Shown here piece by piece: positions 1 to 6,084 of a DNA stretch of 7,763 nucleotides. Position 1 is the first letter of the stretch, and every line of letters begins with the position of its first letter. Location: the NCBI GenBank assembly GCA_007131535.1, contig SLQI01000066.1, positions 1 through 7,763 of the forward strand. Reading direction: 5' to 3'. Origin of the DNA: Balneolales bacterium (GTDB lineage Bacteria > Bacteroidota > Rhodothermia > Balneolales > Natronogracilivirgulaceae). The notes below the pieces were generated by a model that saw only the letters and a list, made by a program, of their open reading frames with translations, made no database searches and was not told where the DNA came from. The position numbers and the translations under genes are program-made.

Positions 1-455
1 ATCGTACCATCCGGATGCCATCTTCCATGATGGCGCAGTCGTGGATGGGGTCGGATTTTACCAATGATGACCTGGTCCGGGAGACGTCTCTGGTCAACGA
101 TTTTGATCATACGCTGGTTGGTACAGAAATGATAGGCGATCGAGAGTGCTATATCATAGACATGATCCCCAAAGAAGGAGCAACAATTGTATTTGACCGT
201 GTACGCGTCTGGGTCAGCAAAGACGACTATCTGCAGCTTCGGGTGGAGAATTATGATCAACGGGACCGGCTTGTCAATACGATCGTGATGAGTGATATTC
301 GGGAGATCGGAGGACGAGTACTTCCAACCCGTCTGGAACTGATTCCCGAAGGCAACCCCGGCCACAAAACGGTTATGCAATACTTGAATGCGGATTTCAC
401 ACCGGATCTTGACGAAGAATTTTTCTCTCACCACAATCTTCGCAGAGTACAATGA
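1..455 (+). CDS. Outer membrane lipoprotein-sorting protein, LolA-like (C-terminal part, 5' truncated)
   Basis: The reading frame is open from the window edge, with its first full codon at base 3 and a TGA at 453-455, so about 150 C-terminal residues are visible. The ATG at 15 is probably internal, because codons before it continue the same family-like stretch (RTIRMPSSMMAQSW). Motifs seen include SWMGSDFTNDDLV, then ECYIIDMIPK, a VRVWVSKDDYLQLR strand, IREIGGRVLPTRLE, and a C-terminal FFSHHNLRR. These resemble the LolA-like lipoprotein-sorting family (PF17131 type), a half-barrel periplasmic carrier of lipid-modified cargo. The signal peptide would lie upstream of the window. The stop overlaps the start of the next gene by ATGA, and the two following genes are ABC permeases, so this protein is likely the periplasmic partner of that transporter. 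The cargo is not known. Family assignment is firm; the transport role is inferred from family and context. Confidence 0.85.
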   Translation, partial: RTIRMPSSMMAQSWMGSDFTNDDLVRETSLVNDFDHTLVGTEMIGDRECYIIDMIPKEGATIVFDRVRVWVSKDDYLQLRVENYDQRDRLVNTIVMSDIREIGGRVLPTRLELIPEGNPGHKTVMQYLNADFTPDLDEEFFSHHNLRRVQ

Positions 456-1675
456 AGCTCTACATGACATTGGCATGGCGCAATTTGTGGCGCAATCGCC
501 GGCGCACCCTGATCACCATTGCATCAATCAGTTTTGCCGTATTGTTTGCTCTGTTGATGCGCTCTATCAACGAAGGGGCCTACGATCAGATGATCACCAA
601 TGCGGTGCAGTTTCATACGGGCTTTATTCAGGTTCAGGATCCGTGGTATCACGATGAGCCTTCGCTTGATTATGTAATGCCGTATGATGAACAATTCGAA
701 CAGCAGGTTCTGGCAGCGGACGAGGCTATAAGTTATGTGGTACCAAGAATTGAAACATACGCTCTTTTAGCAGGCGATATTCAGGCCCGTGGGGCAATGA
801 TTTCGGGAATCAAACCGGACCGGGAGCATCAACTGAATGAATTGAAAGATCTGCTTTCCGAGGGCCGGTTCTTTGAGAACGGTGAGCCGGGAGTCGTTTT
901 AGGACGGGGGCTGTCCCGCCGGCTCGATGCCGGTATCGGTGACACGATCGTGGTTTTGGGACAGGGCCGGTTTGGTGTAAGTGCCGCTGCCGAGTATGAG
1001 GTCATCGGTTTGATCGACCACCGAATGCGGGAGCTCGACAACAACGCCGCCTTTCTGTCTCTTGCGGAAGCGCAGTGGTTGTTTGATACCGACGGAGGGA
1101 TTACCTCTTTACTTGTAATGCCCGAAGGAGCGAGATACGTAGACCGGGTGAAATCATCACTTCAAAGGGAATTGGACACGGAAACGTACGCCGTACTCGA
1201 CTGGCAGGAATTGATGCCGGATCTGCTCAGTATGATGGAACTTGATCGAATCTCCGATGGCATTTTCTCCGGAGTGCTATACCTGATTATTGGTTTCGGC
1301 ATGTTCGGCACCATTCTGGCAAAAACAATGGAGCGTAAATATGAATACGGCATGATGCTTTCACTGGGAATGCAGCGTACCCAGCTATCATTTGTTGCTA
1401 TTCTCGAGGCGGTGTGGTTGAGTATCATCGGAGTTATTTCAGGCATCGTTATTTCTATGCCCGTCCTGCTGTACTTTTATTTTAACCCGATAACCCTGAC
1501 CGGTGACATGGCCGATATGTATGAAGATATGGGCTTTGAACCGATACTTCCGGCATCTATGGATGTGTCAATTTTTGTAAGTCAGACGGTTATAGTCCTG
1601 GTATTGGCATTCCTGGTTTCCCTGTATCCGATCAGGACTATTTATCGGCTTAATCCTCAGGAGGTTCGGGCATGA
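452..1675 (+). CDS. ABC transporter permease, MacB/FtsX (LolC/E-like), first of a pair
   Basis: A 407-residue inner-membrane permease with the MacB/FtsX layout. A short basic N-terminal cytoplasmic segment (LAWRNLWRNRRR) is followed by TM1 at about residues 19-37 and a large periplasmic domain at about 40-265. Three C-terminal helices follow at about 270-290, 311-343 and 373-394, forming the FtsX domain. The segment MERKYEYGMMLSLGMQR (about 293-309) is the usual cytoplasmic loop after TM2, and the C-terminus YRLNPQEVRA is the typical family ending. The ATG overlaps the upstream TGA as ATGA. There is no clear Shine-Dalgarno before it, so translation is probably coupled to the LolA-like gene. 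Such proteins work as mechanotransmission or lipoprotein-extracting pairs with a cytoplasmic ATPase, which is not in the window. Lipoprotein export is the likely role given the LolA-like neighbour, but peptide or antibiotic efflux (MacB-like) cannot be excluded. Confidence 0.9.
   Translation: MKLYMTLAWRNLWRNRRRTLITIASISFAVLFALLMRSINEGAYDQMITNAVQFHTGFIQVQDPWYHDEPSLDYVMPYDEQFEQQVLAADEAISYVVPRIETYALLAGDIQARGAMISGIKPDREHQLNELKDLLSEGRFFENGEPGVVLGRGLSRRLDAGIGDTIVVLGQGRFGVSAAAEYEVIGLIDHRMRELDNNAAFLSLAEAQWLFDTDGGITSLLVMPEGARYVDRVKSSLQRELDTETYAVLDWQELMPDLLSMMELDRISDGIFSGVLYLIIGFGMFGTILAKTMERKYEYGMMLSLGMQRTQLSFVAILEAVWLSIIGVISGIVISMPVLLYFYFNPITLTGDMADMYEDMGFEPILPASMDVSIFVSQTVIVLVLAFLVSLYPIRTIYRLNPQEVRA
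1659..1664 (+). promoter_or_regulatory. Strong Shine-Dalgarno for the second permease
   Basis: AGGAGG lies seven bases before the ATG at 1672, inside the last codons of the first permease. It supports that start and suggests the second permease can be initiated independently as well as by ATGA coupling. The starts at 452, 5913 and 7485 have no comparable motif. Confidence 0.7.
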
Positions 1676-2895
1676 AGCTGATGTTTTTTCATATAGCCTG
1701 GCGCAATATCTGGCGAAATCCCGGCCGTAGCGGAGTGTTGATGGGAGCTATTTTTATCGGGGTCACCACGGGCATCTTCTTGGTGGCTTTGGTAAATGGA
1801 TGGGTTCAGCAGCGGTTTGATTCTCTCATTGGTGTTCAGACGTCACATATTCAGTTTCATAATACCGATTTCGTTGATGAGCGCGGGATAGCCGATACCA
1901 TAGACGAGATTGAAGAACTAACTGATTTGTTGTCGGAAGATGATCGGGTGAAGGTCTTTTCATCTCGCATGATCTCCGATGCGATGATTGCCTCTGCCCG
2001 TGGTACATCCGGTATTGTAATGCAGGGAGTTGATCCGGAGAGCGAACGGCTTACAACGGGACTCAGCGACCAAATCACAGATGGTGCGTATATTGATGAG
2101 ACGGATCTTCGCAATCCGGTATTTCTTGGGGGGCGGCTTGCTGAAAAGCTGGGGGTGGAAGTTGGTACCCGGATTGTCATAACTTTTCAAGACCCTGAAG
2201 GAGAGCTGATCTCAGCGGCATTTTCCGTTTCCGGTATCTACCGTACAGCCAACAGCCAATATGATGAACGGAATGTATTTGTTCGGAAACAGGATATGGC
2301 GGATCAACTCGGAGGCCGGGAACTGATTCACGAGGTAGCTGTTATTTTAAATGATATGGACCGGGTGGATGAAGCTGTCGGAGACTGGCAGCCGTTTCGG
2401 CCGGACATCGAAGTGCGGGGATGGCGTGATCTTTCCCCGGAATCTGCCATGCTGGAAGAGTATTCGGTGCAGATGATGGGAATTTTACTGGTGATTATAT
2501 TGCTGGCGCTCTCATTCGGAATTTTAAATACCATGCTGATGGCTATCTATGAACGTCTACCGGAACTGGGAATGCTTCAGGCTATCGGCATGCAGCGCCA
2601 TACGGTCTTCCGGATGGTCATGAGTGAAACGGTGGTGCTATCATTAGCAGGGGGTATCGCAGGGATGGGCGTGGGTGCGATCATCGTAAACTGGCTCTCC
2701 GGTCATGGTCTGAATCTGAGCCGTTATGCCGATGCCCTGGCAGATTTTGGTTACGATGCTATCGTCTATCCGGAATTGGAGTTAAGCTTTTATTTCAGCC
2801 TTACCCTTTTCGTAATAATAGCCGCGGTTATTTCCGGATTATGGCCCGCCATTAAGGCAACCCGCATCAAGCCGATTGAAGCGATGCGAAAGTAG
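1672..2895 (+). CDS. ABC transporter permease, MacB/FtsX (LolC/E-like), second of a pair
   Basis: A 407-residue permease, the same length and layout as its upstream neighbour but with clearly different sequence. It has the basic N-terminus HIAWRNIWRNPGR, TM1 at about residues 20-42, and a periplasmic domain at about 45-265. The FtsX domain follows, with helices at about 268-292, 315-342 and 371-393. The loop ERLPELGMLQAIGMQR (about 294-309) and the C-terminus ATRIKPIEAMRK are standard MacB/FtsX signatures. The start overlaps the previous stop as ATGA and has an AGGAGG at good spacing. The stop is TAG at 2893-2895. With the first permease it probably forms a LolC/LolE-like heterodimer, each subunit with four membrane helices, feeding the LolA-like carrier encoded first. 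It is the last gene of the visible operon. No ATPase follows, since the next 633 bases are non-coding and the next gene is on the other strand. Confidence 0.92.
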   Translation: MKLMFFHIAWRNIWRNPGRSGVLMGAIFIGVTTGIFLVALVNGWVQQRFDSLIGVQTSHIQFHNTDFVDERGIADTIDEIEELTDLLSEDDRVKVFSSRMISDAMIASARGTSGIVMQGVDPESERLTTGLSDQITDGAYIDETDLRNPVFLGGRLAEKLGVEVGTRIVITFQDPEGELISAAFSVSGIYRTANSQYDERNVFVRKQDMADQLGGRELIHEVAVILNDMDRVDEAVGDWQPFRPDIEVRGWRDLSPESAMLEEYSVQMMGILLVIILLALSFGILNTMLMAIYERLPELGMLQAIGMQRHTVFRMVMSETVVLSLAGGIAGMGVGAIIVNWLSGHGLNLSRYADALADFGYDAIVYPELELSFYFSLTLFVIIAAVISGLWPAIKATRIKPIEAMRK

Positions 2896-2966
2896 GGTTA
2901 ACTTGTGAAGTTTAAGACTAATGATGACAAACCTATAGCTGATCAGCAGGATGTAATAAGACCTGG

Positions 2967-2975
2967 TTATCCACA
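2967..2975 (+). promoter_or_regulatory. DnaA box (exact TTATCCACA)
   Basis: An exact match to the consensus bacterial DnaA box TTATCCACA, 72 bases after the stop of the second permease. Its context is GGTTATCCACAAT. The match is certain; DnaA binding is inferred. Confidence 0.45.
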
Positions 2976-3166
2976 ATGCTATTGTTACAAATGATTCTAT
3001 GGGAAAAGCACTATTTTGCGGTTCTGCAAAGTCGCCCGAAGTTAACTATTGTCAGGCTGTATCTCCCTACTCATGGTAATTGGTTCATAAGCCGGCCTTT
3101 ATTTAACCGTATGTCAATTATGAGATTAATCTAGTATTTCCATTAGACTTCCCGGATTTCAATAAA

Positions 3167-3192
3167 GCTGAGTTGGACATAAGTGACTCAGC
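3167..3192. repeat. Small inverted repeat, 7-bp arms
   Basis: GCTGAGT (3167-3173) and ACTCAGC (3186-3192) are perfect inverted arms around a 12-base loop. No T-run follows on either strand, so it is a poor intrinsic terminator candidate. It could equally be a protein-binding site or chance. Confidence 0.25.
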
Positions 3193-3247
3193 ATACTGAA
3201 ATGGATTAACATGCAGACCGAATCAAAGGGCAATACTCATCAACAAG

Positions 3248-3256
3248 TTATCCACA
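3248..3256 (+). promoter_or_regulatory. DnaA box (exact TTATCCACA)
   Basis: A second exact TTATCCACA in the same orientation as the box at 2967, 281 bases downstream of it. Three bases further on, TTGTCCACC (3259-3267) is a degraded version with two mismatches to TTWTNCACA. Flanking bases agree with the first box (GTTATCCACA in both). Confidence 0.45.
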
Positions 3257-3448
3257 TTTTGTCCACCAGAGATAGTGGTAAGACTTCTCTGTTTATGGAT
3301 ATCTCAAATTTAAATTCATCCCGTCTACCAGATTCAGGATATGAGAAAGTCGGTGGTTGTGGCGAATAGCTATGTCACATAATTGCAACAGGATAGGCGA
3401 ATACGGACAAGGCCGGTTATTTGCAGGTATACAGGGAATGCATTTGGG

Positions 3449-3492
3449 ACTCCGTATTTCTACGCAGATCTTTCTACGTAAAAATACGGAGT
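3449..3492 (-). terminator. Long stem-loop beyond the S9 peptidase gene, terminator or 3' stabiliser
   Basis: The arms at 3449-3464 and 3477-3492 are 16 bases each and complementary except at one position, around a 12-base loop. In + strand RNA the odd position (3460 with 3481) is C against A. In - strand RNA it becomes a G-U wobble, so all 16 pairs can form only in the transcript of the peptidase gene. That gene's stop codon ends 36 bases upstream of the hairpin. No U-run follows on the - strand, so it is not a textbook intrinsic terminator. On the + strand a short TTTT overlaps the end of the right arm. TTTCTACG also occurs twice as a direct repeat (3457-3464, 3471-3478). A protein-binding palindrome is the main alternative. 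Confidence 0.45.
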
Positions 3493-3500
3493 TTTCCACA
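3492..3500 (+). promoter_or_regulatory. Relaxed DnaA box (TTTTCCACA)
   Basis: Fits the relaxed DnaA consensus TTWTNCACA and shares the orientation of the two exact boxes. It shares base 3492 with the right arm of the stem-loop. Taken alone it would be weak evidence; its value lies in company with the other two. Confidence 0.3.
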
Positions 3501-3528
3501 TTGAGATCTAAAAAATCAGCCGGGTTTA

Positions 3529-5913
3529 CTAGTTGTCTTTCACGTGCTCATCCATCCACTTGAACATCTCATACAGTGCATGATGAATGGATTCCCGAGC
3601 GCCATATCCGTGATCTTCAAATGGCAGCATTACCTTGCGGGCTTCTTTCCCTAACCCCTGCATAGCATGGAACATCCGTTCCGTCTGCATCGGGAATGTT
3701 CCGGGGTTGGGATCATCCGCCCCGTGAATCATCAGCATAGGCGCATCGATCCGGTGTACGTTCATAAAAGGTGACATTGCCGTATAGACATCCGTTGCCT
3801 CCCAGAGCGTACGCAATTCATTCTGGAAACCGAAAGGAGTCAGGGTACGATTAAATGCCGCACTGCGGGCGATACCCGCCTGAAAAAGATCCGTATGAGC
3901 AAGCAGATTTGCCGTCATAAATCCGCCGTAGCTGTGTCCGCCTACACCAATCCGGTCCGGATCGGCAATACCTTCTTCGACGATAGCATCAACAGCAGCT
4001 TCTGCGCTCATAACCAGTTGTTCCACATACGTATCGTTAGCATGCTCACCGCCAAGAATCGCGATAGAGGGGCCGTCAAAAATGGCGTATCCGCGCAGCA
4101 GAAAAAACAAGTGCGTCGGCCCGGAGAGCTGCATAAAACGATGGTCTTCTTCTGCAATTTGTCCGGCCGCATCGGCATCAACAAACTCCCTTGGATAGGC
4201 CCATAACATTACCGGAAGTCGTTCATCACCATCATACCCCGGCGGCAGATAGACCGTACCGGAAAGCTCAACACCGTCTTCCCGCTCGTACGTAAGGGCA
4301 ATTCTTTCTACCTCTCTTAGTTCCGGAACCGGATCATCAAGGTGTGTTAATTGAGTACGCTCACCGGAATCGGCATTTTTCAGAACATAAGCGGGGGGAT
4401 CCAGCCGGGTTTCCTTACGAAGCAGAAAACGATATCCATCCTCCGGATTTCCCATCACACGAAGCGGATACTCGTAGTAGCCATCCCGGCTTTCCCAGAC
4501 GCGTTTGGTTTCTTTGGTTTCCAGGTGAATGCGGTCGATAAACGGACGTTCGCCTTCCGGACTCAAACCGTCGCCCCTCAGGTAGATCCAGTCTCCATCC
4601 TGTCGGCCTATAGGGCTGCCGGGATCATCAAAGTCATCTTCTACACTGCGGTCGAACAGCGTATAGGGCTCATGATCATTATCACCGGGATGAACCACCC
4701 AAGTACGGGTCCAACTTGCAGCCCGGTACGGATAGCGGTCAACCTCGGTCACCAGGGCTCGCCCGTCGTTCAGCCAGCGGGTATCCCAATATCGGTCTTC
4801 AAGACTAATGATCCGTTCGGCCTCGTCAAACGGATAGGACAGGCGGTAGAGGTGTTCACGGTAATGGTCATGGTTTTCGGCATCTTCGGTCCAGACCAGG
4901 GTAGCATCTTCACCGCGCTGCCAATGGGGATCACGCGGACCGCTTCTGACATCATACACGGCAATATCTTCAGCGAGCGGCAAACTTGCCACATGCTGTA
5001 CTTTATCCCCGTTTCGATTCCATATCTCCATCTCACGCGGGAACCAGTCGTTACGCCGCCACCAATCCGGCACAATGAACGAATAAGGGCGAACGGTACG
5101 TGAAACAAACAGATAATCACGGTTCGGTGAAAGGCTGACGTTATCAAATATTTCCGGTTCACCCACCGGAGTGACGGATCCATCGTTCAGACTGAGTTCT
5201 TTGAGCTGGGAAGTGAAGTAATATTCGTAAAGTTTTTCGTCGTGTTCATCCTTCAACAGGTCACGGAATGTACGCACCGGAGTAGCCCGGTCATCGGCGT
5301 CTTGTGCTGAAGGACCGGCCGGCACCTCGGGGCGTTCAGGCGCATTACCGCGATTCGGGGGGATAAATTCACAAAGCGCATTTGTGGCATCTATAAATGT
5401 GCAGGGATTGCCGGTGGCAGCATTTAACGGTTTATTGCTGACTTTCTTTGCCGCAGAAGCACCGGTTTCAACTTTCCACAGCCGGATGCCGGTATCATCG
5501 GTAAGCGTGAAGGTGAGGTAATCCCCGCCGGGTGCAAAACGGATGTGATCAAGACGGGCGTTTTCCGGAAGATCGACTTTAACAGGATCGGACCCGTCGG
5601 TGGGGAGGAAAGTCAAAGCATTGACAGGAGCAGTCCGGGAAAGGGAAGGCCCGTTGGTTTGGGGATCAATTCGATAGCCGGCTAAATGTTTTCTGGGGCG
5701 GGCGATATCCTCAAGCTCCAGCATTGGTGGGCGGTGCATCAACAGCAGGTATTCACCACCCGGACTCATCTGCTGACCCGGCAAACCCGGCCATTCAAGA
5801 ATATCCTTGATTTTTTGATCCGGGGATTGATAGGTGCCATCGCTGCCATTTACAGGTGAAATTCCATAAATCAACAGAAAAACCAACGAGAAACAAAACA
5901 GGGTAAAACGCAT
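3529..5913 (-). CDS. Secreted S9 family serine peptidase, glutamyl endopeptidase-like
   Basis: A complete 794-residue prolyl oligopeptidase superfamily protein. Residues 1-23 form a signal peptide (hydrophobic LFCFSLVFLLIYGIS, likely cut after VNG), so it acts outside the cytoplasm. Residues about 30-530 match the beta-propeller part, and about 540-794 form the alpha/beta-hydrolase domain. The triad is intact: Ser661 in GVGGHSYGGF, Asp734 in HGADDPNPG and His768 in FEDHGYGARES. The motifs DIARPRKHLAGYRID, FNRTLTPFGFQNELRTLWEA and AMSPFM are, from memory, hallmarks of the branch containing plant chloroplast glutamyl endopeptidase (MEROPS S9D), which cleaves after Glu. The visible protein ends 26 residues after the catalytic His. 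The ATG at 5913 gives the signal peptide; no Shine-Dalgarno precedes it. The gene is single, convergent with the permease operon and divergent from xdhA. Peptidase class is secure; Glu specificity is inferred. It could instead be annotated simply as a dipeptidyl or acylaminoacyl peptidase-like S9 enzyme. Confidence 0.93.
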   Translation of the reverse strand: MRFTLFCFSLVFLLIYGISPVNGSDGTYQSPDQKIKDILEWPGLPGQQMSPGGEYLLLMHRPPMLELEDIARPRKHLAGYRIDPQTNGPSLSRTAPVNALTFLPTDGSDPVKVDLPENARLDHIRFAPGGDYLTFTLTDDTGIRLWKVETGASAAKKVSNKPLNAATGNPCTFIDATNALCEFIPPNRGNAPERPEVPAGPSAQDADDRATPVRTFRDLLKDEHDEKLYEYYFTSQLKELSLNDGSVTPVGEPEIFDNVSLSPNRDYLFVSRTVRPYSFIVPDWWRRNDWFPREMEIWNRNGDKVQHVASLPLAEDIAVYDVRSGPRDPHWQRGEDATLVWTEDAENHDHYREHLYRLSYPFDEAERIISLEDRYWDTRWLNDGRALVTEVDRYPYRAASWTRTWVVHPGDNDHEPYTLFDRSVEDDFDDPGSPIGRQDGDWIYLRGDGLSPEGERPFIDRIHLETKETKRVWESRDGYYEYPLRVMGNPEDGYRFLLRKETRLDPPAYVLKNADSGERTQLTHLDDPVPELREVERIALTYEREDGVELSGTVYLPPGYDGDERLPVMLWAYPREFVDADAAGQIAEEDHRFMQLSGPTHLFFLLRGYAIFDGPSIAILGGEHANDTYVEQLVMSAEAAVDAIVEEGIADPDRIGVGGHSYGGFMTANLLAHTDLFQAGIARSAAFNRTLTPFGFQNELRTLWEATDVYTAMSPFMNVHRIDAPMLMIHGADDPNPGTFPMQTERMFHAMQGLGKEARKVMLPFEDHGYGARESIHHALYEMFKWMDEHVKDN

Positions 5914-6084
5914 CTTAGAATCTATTTTCTAAATGAGAAAGTAATTTGAGTTAATTTCCAGAACGACCCATCGAAAATAATGAATTGATAATGATTATGT
6001 CGGGTCTAATTCCAGGATCATCTTTTCCCGGTTTGCATAATTCACCATTCCGTTTAATTTCCTGATATAATAGGAAATGAGTTT
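5914..6084. promoter_or_regulatory. Divergent intergenic region between the S9 peptidase and xdhA
   Basis: This AT-rich 171-base spacer must carry the promoters of both divergent genes. On the + strand a perfect TATAAT sits at 6066-6071, but only 13 bases before the xdhA ATG. As a -10 element it would give a nearly leaderless mRNA, so it may be chance. AGGA at 6072-6075, nine bases before the ATG, is a plausible ribosome binding site. A 6-bp inverted repeat (TTAGAA 5915-5920, TTCTAA 5927-5932) lies directly before the peptidase start. I see no convincing Bacteroidota-type -33/-7 promoter and no clear regulator site. Confidence 0.5.

Larger units (their letters stand above)
2896..3528. other. 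Long convergent intergenic region, no supported gene
   Basis: The second permease and the S9 peptidase both end toward this 633-base gap. It is about 40% GC by hand count over 2941-3480, lower than the flanking genes. Stops are frequent in the frames I read. The longest open stretches (for example 3211-3369 on +, 3293-3499 on -) have no recognisable protein motifs or ribosome binding sites. Contents I can point to are two exact TTATCCACA boxes, one TTTTCCACA box, a small inverted repeat at 3167-3192, a short direct repeat GGCGAATA at 3361-3368 and 3396-3403, and a long stem-loop at 3449-3492. I see no tRNA, insertion-sequence ends or degraded transposase. A gap this long between convergent genes is unusual, because no promoter is needed there. 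Confidence 0.75.

Noticed and set aside
3014..3031. Short inverted repeat TTTGC/GCAAA as a terminator
   Set aside because: Only five pairs and no T-run after it.
3082..3108. Imperfect hairpin GGTTCATAAGCCGGCC... followed by T-rich sequence, as a terminator for the permease operon
   Set aside because: The stem is interrupted and weak, and it lies nearly 190 bases past the stop; not good enough to call.
3211..3369. A 52-codon + strand ORF (MQTESKGNTHQQ...) with a phrase STRDSGKTS resembling part of a P-loop
   Set aside because: No ribosome binding site, the GxxxxGK[ST] pattern is incomplete, no family resemblance, and it is well within chance length at this composition.
3293..3499. A 68-codon - strand ORF in the intergenic gap
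   Set aside because: It starts inside the stem-loop/DnaA-box segment, has an unlikely composition (many Cys, Pro, Arg) and no recognisable motif.
3449..3500. Possible dif-like XerCD site because the flanking genes are convergent
   Set aside because: The 12-base spacer and arm sequence do not fit the 11-6-11 dif layout that I know.
3357..3563. A 68-codon + strand ORF running into the 3' end of the peptidase gene
   Set aside because: It overlaps a well-supported antisense gene, crosses the stem-loop, and has no start signal or domain.
4351..5103. A 250-codon + strand ORF antisense to the S9 peptidase
   Set aside because: The opposite strand encodes a conserved peptidase here; the antisense product has no recognisable domain and looks like a codon-usage shadow.
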